Source: Candidatus Rokuibacteriota bacterium (GTDB lineage: Bacteria; Methylomirabilota; Methylomirabilia; Rokubacteriales; CSP1-6). From it: a stretch of DNA of 64,000 nucleotides. Shown piece by piece: positions 33,675 to 42,283 of the stretch. The notes beneath the pieces were generated by a model, which saw only the letters and a list, made by a program, of their open reading frames with translations, was not told where the DNA came from and made no database searches. A program made the position numbers and the translations under genes. The stretch is from NCBI GenBank assembly GCA_003221615.1, contig QHSQ01000140.1:1-64000 (forward strand), read 5' to 3'. Position 1 is the first letter of the stretch. Every line of letters begins with the position of its first letter.

Positions 33675-33692
33675 TATGCTCGAAATAGCATA
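33675..33692 (+). promoter_or_regulatory. Candidate operator immediately downstream of the fdhD -10 box
   Basis: TATGCT-6-AGCATA is a perfect inverted repeat abutting the -10 box and covering the expected transcription start, a typical repressor position. The regulator is not known. Confidence 0.45.
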
Positions 33693-33764
33693 TGGTGCTC
33701 ACACCGTAGGCTAATTCGAGCAATCGCCCTCGAAACGATAGACTCTGGTTCCACAGGAGAGCCC

Positions 33765-34628
33765 ATGAGTCTAGAGCCCGATCTGGAAGTACCGCGAGGC
33801 GTTCCCGCTGTTCGTCATAGGGTTGTAAAAGTCCGCGATCACGTCGCCTCGGAATGTCAGGACCATCTCGCCGTCGAAGAACCCCTCGAAATCCGTCTCG
33901 GCGGCCTCAGCCTGAGTGTCACCATGCGTACGCCCGGCGAGGACGAGGAGCTCGTCGCGGGCTTCCTCTTCTCGGAAGGCGTCATCGCGGGGGCCGACGA
34001 TCTCGACGTCCTCGCTCGGTACCGCGGTCCGGACGGAGATCCCGAGGACGGCAACGTGATGAACGTGCTGTTGAAGGGCGACCCACGGGTCGCGAAGGAG
34101 CGTCTGCGTCGCAACTTCGTGGCGTCCTCGTCCTGCGGCCTCTGCGGACGGGCCACCATCGACGCGATCCGAGCCTCGCTGCCGGCCGTGCAGTCCGACC
34201 TCGTGATCTCCGTCGATCGTCTCAACTGTCTCGGCGCGGCGATGCATGACGCGCAGGCGACGTTCGAGAAGACCGGCGGGCTGCACGCCGCCGGGCTCTT
34301 CGACGCCGACGGCCGGTTGATCGTGCTCCGTGAAGACATCGGTCGTCACAACGCCGTCGACAAAGTCATCGGCCACATGGTGCTGTCCCGCGGCGTGCCG
34401 CTCGACCGGCACGTGCTCATGGTCAGCGGGCGCGTGAGCTTCGAGATCATGCAGAAAGCCTTGACCGCCAGGATCCCGGTGATCGCCGCGGTCTCGGCGC
34501 CGTCCAGCATGGCGGTCCAGATGGCGCTCGCCGCCGACATGACCCTCATCGGGTTCATGCGGAACGGCGGATTCAACCTGTACGCGGGCGCCCATCGTCT
34601 GGCGCCGAGCGCCGCGGAGCTGGTGTGA
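33765..34628 (+). CDS. fdhD: Formate dehydrogenase sulfurtransferase FdhD
   Basis: The 287-residue cytoplasmic factor transfers sulfur to the molybdenum cofactor of formate dehydrogenase. The essential Cys pair is in ASSCGLCGRATIDAIRA, and TPGEDEELVAGFLFSEG and REDIGRHNAVDKVIGHM are family blocks. ATG 33765 follows an AGGAGA site. It opens the formate dehydrogenase locus and is separated from the catalytic subunit by about 90 nt, so it may be made at a different level. Confidence 0.95.
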   Translation: MSLEPDLEVPRGVPAVRHRVVKVRDHVASECQDHLAVEEPLEIRLGGLSLSVTMRTPGEDEELVAGFLFSEGVIAGADDLDVLARYRGPDGDPEDGNVMNVLLKGDPRVAKERLRRNFVASSSCGLCGRATIDAIRASLPAVQSDLVISVDRLNCLGAAMHDAQATFEKTGGLHAAGLFDADGRLIVLREDIGRHNAVDKVIGHMVLSRGVPLDRHVLMVSGRVSFEIMQKALTARIPVIAAVSAPSSMAVQMALAADMTLIGFMRNGGFNLYAGAHRLAPSAAELV

Positions 34629-34719
34629 TTGGCCATGCGAAGCTCTCAGTACGACTCCTGGCTTCGGTGATTGATCGGCGATACCAACGCCGTTCTCGCT
34701 TCGTAGGAGGAACGTGACC

Positions 34720-37700
34720 ATGCCCCAGATGACACGAAGGGATTTCGTCAAGCTCGGCGCGGTCAGTGCGGGCGCGCTGGGCACCACGCCCCTCGGCTTC
34801 GACCTCGCCGAGGCGGTCCAAGTCCAGCAGAACCTCCGGATCGACGGGGCGAAGGAAGTGCACTCGCTGTGTCCGTACTGCGCCGTCGGGTGCTCGATCA
34901 TCGCCTTCACCAAGGAAGATGCCAAGGGCCACGCGAAGCTCCTCCAGATCGAGGGCGATCCCGACAGCCCGGTCAACGAGGGCCGACTCTGCCCGAAGGG
35001 TGCCACGGCGATGCAGCTGGCGATCAGCAGCCGGCGCGTGTCCAAGCCCCTCTACCGCGCCCCGGGAAGCGACAAGTGGCAGGAGATCTCCTGGGACGAG
35101 ATGCTCGACAAGCTCGCGCAGCGCATCAAGGAGTCGCGCGACGCTACGTTTGTCGCGAAGGACGCCAAGGGCAACACGGTCAATCGTACCGAAGGCATCG
35201 CGTTCGCGGGCGGCGCCACCTTCAGCAGCGAGGAAGGTTATCTGGCCGCCAAGCTCATGCGCACCCTGGGGGTGGTGCACATAGAACAGCAGGCCCGAGT
35301 CTGACACGGCCCCACGGTCGTCAGTCTGGCGGCCACATTCGGTAGGGGCGCGATGACGAATCACTGGCGTGACATTCAGCACGCCGACGTGATCATCATC
35401 AACGGGGCGAATCCGGCCGAGGCTCATCCGGTCGGGTTCCAGTGGTTCCTGAAGGCGAAGCTCGATCCGCGGCGCGGGATCGGCCGCGGCGGCGGCGCCA
35501 AGATGATCCACATCGACCCGCGGTTCACCCGGACCTCGGCCGTGTCCGACGTGTATGCCCGGATCCGGACCGGCACGGACACCGCCTTCTTCGGCGGCCT
35601 GATCAACTACGTCCTCGAGAAGAACCTGATCCATCACGAGTACGTGAAGAACTACACGAATGCGTCCTTCATCGTGAAGCAGGGGTTCGGCTTCAGCGAG
35701 GGCCTGTTCAGCGGCTACGATCCGGTCAAACGCATCTACGACACCTCGACGTGGGGCTACGAGGGCGACGCGCCCGCCCAGGCGGCATTCGAGCGCGCCC
35801 AGAAGGAGATCATCGCCGGCGGTCAGGGCCCGGCCGGCGCGGGCGCCGGGGTGGCGCTCGCCAAGCGCGACATGCAGCTCGAGCACCCTCGTTCGGTGTT
35901 CCAATTACTCAAGGCGCACTATTCGCGCTACACACCCGAGATGGTCGCCTCGATCACGGGGATACCCGCGGATCAATTCCTGGAGATCGCCAAGATCGTC
36001 GGCGAGACCGGGCGTCCCGACAAGGTGATGACGGTCGTCTACGCAGTCGGGCTCACGCACCACACCACCGGCGGCCAGCTCATCCGCACGGCGGCCCTGC
36101 TCCAGCTGCTGCTCGGCAACATGGGGCGGCCGGGCGGCGGCATGAACGCCGAGCGCGGCCACGCCAACATCCAGGGCAATACCGACAACGCGATCTCGTG
36201 GGAAATCTTGCCCGGCTACCTGCGCATTCCGGCGCCGGGCCAGAAGAACCTGGACGACTACGTCACCCAGAGCGCGCCCAAGAAGTTCGACGCGAATTCC
36301 TGGAACTTCTTCGGCACGAACTACCGGAAGTTCATGGTCAGCCTGCTCAAGACCTGGTACGGCGACAACGCGACGGACAAGAACGAGTACGCGTTCGACT
36401 TCATCCCGAAGCCGGCCACCAACTCGTCGTGGATCTCGATCTACGACCAGGCGCTCAAGAAGAAGATGGAAGGCGTCATCCTGTCGGGCATGACGGCGAC
36501 CAGTATCGGCCCCGACGCGAACCAGGTGATGACGGCGCTCGGCAACCTCAAGTGGCTGGCGGTGATGGACCCGCTGCCGACGACCAGCTCGGAGTTCTGG
36601 CGGCGGCCGGGCGCGGATCCCAAGACGATCCAGACCGAAGTGTTCATGATCCCGAGCACGCACTGGATCGAGAAGGACGGCTCGTTCGTGAACAGCGGCC
36701 GCTGGATGCAGTGGAAAGAAGCGGCCCTCGCCCCCGAGGGCGCGCGTCACGACCACTGGGTCCTGGCCGACGTGTTCGCGCGTGTGAAAAAGCTCTACGC
36801 GCAGCAGGGCGGTAAGCTCCCCGATCCGCTGATGGCCGTGACGATGAACTACAAGGATCCGCTCAAACCGGAGCTGGACGAGATCGGCCAGGAGATCAAT
36901 GGCTTCGATCTGACAACCGGCAAGCGGATGGCGACCTTCGGCGCGCTCAAGGACGACGGGACGACCACCGCGGGCAACTGGATCTACACCGGCTCGTATC
37001 CCGAAGCCGGCAATCTCTCGAAGCGGCGCGCGGGCGTCCAGGATCCCAAGAAGAACGATCCCACCGGCATGGGCTACTACCACGGTTGGGCATGGAGCTG
37101 GCCGCTCAACCGCCGCGTCATGTACAACCGCGCCTCCGCGGACCTCAACGGCAAGCCGTGGGACCCGTCGCGTCCGGGTATCGAGTGGGATCCGACGGAG
37201 AAGAAATGGAAGGGGGACGTGCCAGACTATCCGCCCACGATGGATCCGAAAGATCCGAAGAGGTGGGGGCCGTTCATCATGAACGGCGAGGGCGTCGGAC
37301 GGCTCTTCTCGAGCTCGATGCTCGACGGGCCGTTCCCTGAGCATTACGAGCCGGTCGAGTCGCCGGTGGAGAACCCGCTGCATCCCAAGCAGTCGGAGTC
37401 ACCGGTCGTGTTCTTGTACGACAAGCAGGGTGGTCGCGAGAACCGCTTTGGAACGGTCAAGGACTATCCATACATCGCGACCAGCTACAGGCTGACGGAG
37501 CACGAGCACTACGTCACGCAGCACGTGCCGGCCCTGGTCGGGCTGCAGCCGAGCCCCTTCGTCGAGATCCCGGAAGAGGTCGCGAAGGAAAAGGGCATCC
37601 AGAACGGCGATCGCGTTCGCGTCACCTCCAAGCGCGGCAAGCTCGAGGTGCTGGCGGTCGTGACCAAGCGCCTGGGCGGTCTCGAGGTCAATGGCAAGCG

Positions 37701-37872
37701 GGTCTATCACATCGGGATCCCGATCCACTGGGGCTTCGTCGGCATCGCCGCCGACCGGGACCCGACCAAGGGCGCCAACTGGCTCGCCAACGCGCTGACG
37801 CCGTTCGTGGGCGACGCCAACTCGCGGACGCCGGAGTTCAAGGCGTTCCTGGTGAACATCGAGAAGATTTGA
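34720..37872 (+). CDS. fdnG: Selenocysteine formate dehydrogenase catalytic (alpha) subunit
   Basis: The 1050-residue molybdo/tungsto-enzyme oxidises formate to CO2. A Tat signal (MTRRDFVKLGAVSAGALG) sends it folded across the membrane. An N-terminal [4Fe-4S] motif begins LCPYCAVGCS and closes at RLCPKGA. The frame is interrupted by an in-frame TGA (35302-35304, codon 195) within QARV-U-HGPTVVSLAATFGRG, the selenocysteine position of FdnG, with a hairpin just downstream. The frame then continues to 37872 with molybdopterin segments such as TTGGQLIRTAALLQLLLGNM. GTG 34714 is an alternative start, but AGGAGG spacing favours ATG 34720. Confidence 0.95.
35302..35304 (+). other. UGA read as selenocysteine
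   Basis: The TGA separates two halves of one formate dehydrogenase in the same frame. The flanking residues are those around selenocysteine in known enzymes, so it is recoding, not a mutation. Confidence 0.93.
35316..35334 (+). promoter_or_regulatory. Bacterial SECIS-like hairpin in the coding sequence
   Basis: GGTCGTC-AGTCT-GGCGGCC forms a 7-bp stem (with G-U pairs) and a 5-nt loop containing the G-U expected for SelB binding. The loop starts 18 nt after the UGA, close to the spacing in E. coli formate dehydrogenase mRNA. Confidence 0.75.
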
Positions 37873-38678
37873 TGGACGGACTCTCCGTCGAATCGATGAC
37901 GACCGAGACCTGGGCCCGGCGCCGGCGCCGGGCCCGGCAGCTCGCCGAGCGCCATACGTTCGCCGGAGAGCTGCTGCGCCTCTACGAGGCGCTGCTCGAC
38001 GTGCAGGAGCCCGCGTTCTTGAAAGCCCGCGACGAGAGACCCGAGCCCGGGCGCCTGGCCGCCTACGCGGCTGGCCGAATCATGGGTGAGGTCGCCGAAG
38101 CGACGATCACGGCCGGACCTCCGCCGCTGGCGGCCGCCGTACGCGACCGCCTTCGCGACGCCGAGCCCGCCGAGTTCGTCAGTCGCTGGCTGGCGGGCGA
38201 GCGACAGGACGCGGTCGACGAATATCTGGCGCGGGCCGCCGCCGGGCCCGTGCTCGAAGCGCTGGGGCCGGCTGCCGGCGACGCGTGCTCGCGCGGACTC
38301 GCCGAAGGCGGCTGTCCCCGCTGCGGCGGCTTGCCGCAGCTCTCGTACTTGACCGACGCCGGCGAGACGCTCGTGAGCGGGCCGCGAATGCTGCTGTGCT
38401 GCCGCTGCGGCGAGAGCTGGATCCATCAGCGCATGACCTGCGCCGGTTGCGGCGAGCACGCCACGAGCAAGCTCCCGATCTTCGCCGACGCCGAGCGCTT
38501 TCCGCATCTGCGGGCCGACGCCTGCGAGCAGTGCCGGCGATACCTGATCACGATCGATCTTCGCAAGGAGCCCGAGGCCGTGCCGGTCGTCGACGAGCTC
38601 GTCGCGCTCCCGCTCGACCTCTACGTCAAGGAGCGCGGCTTCACGAAGATCGTGCCCAATCTGATGGCGATCGGATAG
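37872..38678 (+). CDS. fdhE: Formate dehydrogenase accessory protein FdhE
   Basis: The 268-residue rubredoxin-like maturation factor interacts with the catalytic subunit before export. Four Cys pairs are visible: CPRCGG, CCRCGES, CAGCGE and CEQCRRY, in the order and spacing of FdhE. Its ATG overlaps the catalytic-subunit stop (TGATG), so the two are translationally coupled. Placing fdhE between the alpha and iron-sulfur subunits is unusual compared with the enterobacterial fdnGHI or fdoGHI-fdhE order. Confidence 0.92.
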   Translation: MDGLSVESMTTETWARRRRRARQLAERHTFAGELLRLYEALLDVQEPAFLKARDERPEPGRLAAYAAGRIMGEVAEATITAGPPPLAAAVRDRLRDAEPAEFVSRWLAGERQDAVDEYLARAAAGPVLEALGPAAGDACSRGLAEGGCPRCGGLPQLSYLTDAGETLVSGPRMLLCCRCGESWIHQRMTCAGCGEHATSKLPIFADAERFPHLRADACEQCRRYLITIDLRKEPEAVPVVDELVALPLDLYVKERGFTKIVPNLMAIG

Positions 38679-38688
38679 GAGAACCACC

Positions 38689-39453
38689 ATGGCGCGAACG
38701 GTCGGCTTCTTCACCGACACGACGCTCTGCATCGGCTGCAAGGCCTGCGAGGTGGCGTGCAAGGAGTGGAACCAGCTCCCGGGGCACGCGCCCGCGTTCG
38801 GCGACGGCTACGACAATACCGGCCAGCTCGACGAGCAGAACTGGCGCCACGTCCAGTTCCACGAGCGCACCACCGCCAAGGGCGGCGTCGCCTGGAACAT
38901 GATGAGCGACGTTTGCAAACACTGCGCGATGGCGAGCTGCATGGAAGTCTGTCCGACCAACGCGATCATCCGGACGGAGTTCGACACCGTCTACATCCAG
39001 CCGAGCGTGTGCAACGGCTGCCGCGACTGCATCGCGGCCTGCCCGTACCACGTGATCGGCTTCGACGAGGCGAGTGGTCTGGCCCGCAAGTGCACGTTCT
39101 GCTACGACCGCCTGCAGGCCAACCTGATGCCCGCCTGCGCCAAGGCGTGCCCGACCGAGTCGATCAAGTTCGGCGACCTGGACACGATGCGCCAGGTCGC
39201 CGGCGCGCGGCTGAACCAGTTGCGCGGGCAGGGGATGTCGGAGGCGCGCCTGTACGGCGACAAAGAGTACGGCGGTCTGCACGCCCTGTTCCTCCTGACC
39301 GACAAGCCCGAGGTCTACGGGCTGCCCAACACCGAGAACGCGGTGCTGCCGAGCCGCAACAACGTGCGCAGCTATCTCGGCTCGCTGGTCACGGCCGCCC
39401 TCGGCATCGTCGGCGCGGTCTTCGCGTTCCGCGAGCGCGGCGGGAAGGAGTAG
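38689..39453 (+). CDS. fdnH: Formate dehydrogenase iron-sulfur (beta) subunit
   Basis: The 254-residue electron-transfer subunit has four [4Fe-4S] Cys groups: CIGCKACEVACKEW, CKHCAMASCMEVCPTNA, CNGCRDCIAACPYHV and the CTFC...CAKACP set. A hydrophobic C-terminal segment (SLVTAALGIVGAVFAF) would anchor it in the membrane. It starts 10 nt after fdhE with a GGAG site. It should carry electrons from the catalytic subunit to the membrane partner encoded next. Confidence 0.93.
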   Translation: MARTVGFFTDTTLCIGCKACEVACKEWNQLPGHAPAFGDGYDNTGQLDEQNWRHVQFHERTTAKGGVAWNMMSDVCKHCAMASCMEVCPTNAIIRTEFDTVYIQPSVCNGCRDCIAACPYHVIGFDEASGLARKCTFCYDRLQANLMPACAKACPTESIKFGDLDTMRQVAGARLNQLRGQGMSEARLYGDKEYGGLHALFLLTDKPEVYGLPNTENAVLPSRNNVRSYLGSLVTAALGIVGAVFAFRERGGKE

Positions 39454-39457
39454 CGTC

Positions 39458-40321
39458 ATGCCCCAGCACTTCGTCGCGCCGCCGCAGTGGGAGTGGTACA
39501 TCGTCTGGTATTTCTTCCTCGGCGGCATCGCGGGCGGCGCCTACGCGCTCGGCGCGATTCTCAGGCTGATGGGCGACCAGCGCGACGCGCCGGTCTCACG
39601 GCTGGCCTTCTTGCTGACCTTGCCGGTCCTGGCCATCTGCCCGATCCTCCTCACGCTCGACCTCGGGCGGCCGCTGAGGTTCTGGCACATGCTGATCGAC
39701 AGCCGCACCTTCGGCCTCAACTTCAAGTACTGGTCGCCGATGTCCGTCGGCGCCTGGGTGCTGATCATCTTCAGCCTGTTCGCGTTCGTGTCCTTCCTGG
39801 AAGCGCTGGGCAGCCTGCGCGGCTCGCGTGCGCCGTTCCTGAGCGGCGGCCTGGGCCGCGTGTTCATGATCATCGGCGCCTTCTTCGGGCTCTTCCTGGC
39901 CGGGTATACCGGCGTGCTACTGAGCGTGAGTAACCAGCCTGTGTGGAGCGACACGTGGGCGCTCGGCGGGCTGTTCCTCGCCTCGGGTCTCAGTGTGGCT
40001 GCGGCGGCGCTGACGCTGATGACGCGGCTCGGCCGCCACGACGCGAGCGCCGAGGCCAAGCTCTCGCGGGCGGATCGCTACTTCACGATTCTCGAGCTCG
40101 TCCTGCTCGTCGTCTTCTTCTTGAGCCTCGGCGCGGTGGGGTCACAGTTCCTCCAGCCACGGTGGATGGCGCTCTGGGTGGTCGTGCTGGTCGGCACGCT
40201 CGTGCCGCTCGCGCTCCATCTCTCGACCGAGCGCCGGATGCCGGCCATGCTCGCGGCGGTCCTGACCCTGGTGGGCGGGCTGGCCCTTCGGATCGTGGTG
40301 GTGTTCGGCGCTCAGATGTAG
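39458..40321 (+). CDS. nrfD: NrfD/PsrC-type membrane quinone-reactive subunit
   Basis: The 287-residue protein has about eight membrane helices. It begins EWYIVWYFFLGGIAGGAYAL and has LDLGRPLRFWHMLIDSR and FKYWSPMSVGAWVLIIFSL, the hallmarks of NrfD/PsrC. It lacks haem-ligand patterns of FdnI cytochrome b. It starts 4 nt after the iron-sulfur gene. It should pass electrons to the quinone pool without haem. This gives an FdnG-FdnH-NrfD architecture. Confidence 0.92.
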   Translation: MPQHFVAPPQWEWYIVWYFFLGGIAGGAYALGAILRLMGDQRDAPVSRLAFLLTLPVLAICPILLTLDLGRPLRFWHMLIDSRTFGLNFKYWSPMSVGAWVLIIFSLFAFVSFLEALGSLRGSRAPFLSGGLGRVFMIIGAFFGLFLAGYTGVLLSVSNQPVWSDTWALGGLFLASGLSVAAAALTLMTRLGRHDASAEAKLSRADRYFTILELVLLVVFFLSLGAVGSQFLQPRWMALWVVVLVGTLVPLALHLSTERRMPAMLAAVLTLVGGLALRIVVVFGAQM

Positions 40322-40354
40322 GGTGCGCGCCGGCGCCCTGCCTCAGGCGTTTTC

Positions 40355-41020
40355 ATGCTGAAGATCGGAGTGCGGCTGCCCCGGCAGTTCGAGGATTCCG
40401 GCGACTACCTCGCCGATGCCCGCGCCATGGAATCGGCGGGCGCCGATTCGCTGTGGCTCGATGACGAGGGCTACGATCCGTGGCTCCTGCTCGCGGGCAT
40501 GGCGACCGTCACCAGCCGGATCCGGCTGATCGTTCCGATCTCGAGCGCCGAACGGCGCGACCCGGAACATCTCGGCGTCCGCGTGGCGACCCTGAGCCGG
40601 CTCTCGCGCGGGCGCACCGCGCTGGCCGTCACCGGCATCGCCGAGAGCACGACCGGTGTCGATGCGGTCCTCGAGCTTGCGAGGCGCTTTCAGTGCTGCG
40701 TGATCCTCGAGGCGGCGGGCGATCGTCGGGCGGGGCTCGCCGACGGCCTGGTCGGCTTCGACGAGTCGCCGGCGCGGTTCCGCGCCGCCGTCGAGCCCGT
40801 CGCCCGGTTCCGTGAGCGCGAGAAGCTCACGAGTCCCTTCGAGCTCTGGGCCGCGATCAAGACACCGGACGACCGCGAGGCCTGGCGCAGGCTACGGCGC
40901 GAGTACGAAGACGCGGGCGCCACGGGCATCATCGTGCCCCTGGATCCTCGGCTGCTCGATCTCCTCCGCAACGGCGACGAAGAAGAAGATCGGTCCGATC
41001 TCGGCCTGGCTCAGGGCTGA
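40355..41020 (+). CDS. Short LLM-class (luciferase-like) protein
   Basis: The 221-residue protein starts KIGVRLPRQFEDSGDYLADA and shows ADSLWLDDEGYDPWLLLAGM and VTSRIRLIVPISSAERRDPE, the first half of an LLM TIM barrel. It is about 100 residues shorter than the full-length members here; the second half is reduced to LTSPFELWAAIKTPDD and a short tail. It follows the formate dehydrogenase genes by 33 nt on the same strand, so it may be co-transcribed. Flavin binding is not certain in the short form. Confidence 0.65.
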   Translation: MLKIGVRLPRQFEDSGDYLADARAMESAGADSLWLDDEGYDPWLLLAGMATVTSRIRLIVPISSAERRDPEHLGVRVATLSRLSRGRTALAVTGIAESTTGVDAVLELARRFQCCVILEAAGDRRAGLADGLVGFDESPARFRAAVEPVARFREREKLTSPFELWAAIKTPDDREAWRRLRREYEDAGATGIIVPLDPRLLDLLRNGDEEEDRSDLGLAQG

Positions 41021-41044
41021 GCCCGTCCGGTTCGCGTCCGCCCC

Positions 41045-42200
41045 TCAGGCGCGTGCCAGGCTCCCGACGAGAGCGCTCATGTCGGTCGCATGGTCGAGCT
41101 CGGCGACCGCGCCGATGACGGCGGTCGCCTGCCGGGTGTCGAGAACCGATCACGTGGGCGGAAGCCGAGGAGAAGTTCAGGCGGTACACGGCGTCGGTTC
41201 TCGACACCCGGCAGGCGACCGCCGCGGTGAAGGGCAAGCTGTACTGTCCGCCGAGCACGTCCCGGGGCTCGCGGGCCGCGTGCCGCTCCTCCATGATGCG
41301 CGGCGCGCCACGGATCGCGATGCGCGTGATCGCGCCCGGGTCGAGCGGATGCTCGCGCTTGAGGTCCTGGATCGCCTGGACCACGGCCTGCTGCGTGACG
41401 TGGGTCGCATACGACTTCAGGGACGGCGGCTCGATGGCCCACTCGCGACCCAGGCGCGACACGAGCTTCTCGAGGCGCGGCGGCGTCGAGAACGCGTTGA
41501 AGTAGCCGGAACGGCCCTCGAGGACCGTCGCCGGCCCGCGCACGCCCTGTCGTGCCAGCAGCGCGCTCTCCAGCCCGAGCTGGGCGGCCCGGCCGAGGTG
41601 CAGGCGCTTGGTGTCGCCGCCGCTCCACGCGAACTCCAGCAGGCCCGCGCTCGACGAGCCCGCAATGCCCAGCGCGTCGGTCAGCCGCGCCTCGTCGAAT
41701 CCATAGAGCTTGCCGACCGCGACGGCCGCGCCGAACGGCCCCTGCGTGCCCGGGTTGTGAAAGCCGCGCACCGTCTCGAGGCCGACGGCCGTACGCGCGA
41801 TTCGCGCCGAGACTTCGAAGCCGAGGGCCAGGGCGGTGAGGAAGGCGACGCCGTCGAAGCGCTCGCGCTCGGAGATCGCCAGCGCCGCCGGCAGCACGGT
41901 GCCGCTGGCATGCGAGCCCGTGAGCGGCTCGCACTCGAACGCGCCGACGAGCACGCCGTTGGCGAGCGCGGCACGCGAGACGTCCGTGCGCCAGCGATGA
42001 TGGAGGACCGACGCCTCGGCCGCGCCCCCGAGGGCTTTCGCCACCGCCACGATCCGCTGGGCCCACGGCTGCCGGGTGCCCACGAGCGCGGCGCCGAACG
42101 TGTCGAGGACGGTGATCTTGAGGTTCTCGACCAGGCGCCGCGGCAGGTCGGTGAACGTGGTGTCCGCCACGAACCGGGCGAGCGTTCGAGTCTCGTTCAT
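41045..42200 (-). pseudogene. MmgE/PrpD-family gene with internal deletion and inverted duplication
   Basis: The first about 320 residues are a normal MmgE/PrpD protein (2-methylcitrate dehydratase/aconitase-like fold), from TLARFVADTTFTDLPRRLVE to GGQYSLPFTAAVA. Then the sequence switches to the reverse complement of its own C-terminal coding region. The true C-terminal end (VLDTRQATAVIGAVAELDHA, stop at 41045) is found in another frame, and TWAEAEEKFRRYTA is encoded on the plus strand inside the junction. Roughly 90 codons expected between are missing. As given it cannot make the full protein; it reads out of frame to 40929. Confidence 0.7.
41119..41224. repeat. 31-bp perfect inverted repeat, 44-bp spacer, at the MmgE/PrpD rearrangement
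   Basis: Arms 41119-41149 and 41194-41224 are exact reverse complements and are both coding-derived (the VLDTRQATA segment). This is a fold-back junction, from a template-switch event or an amplification/assembly chimera. Confidence 0.85.
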
Positions 42201-42283
42201 ACGTCTCCGGCGCGAGTATACCGGGGTCGGCGGTGATGTTAAGCTCGCTCCTCGGTGCGCACAATCGAATCGGAAGGGGACCC

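Noticed and set aside
34720-35304. TGA in the formate dehydrogenase gene as a nonsense mutation
   Set aside because: Context, hairpin and continuous frame fit selenocysteine recoding.
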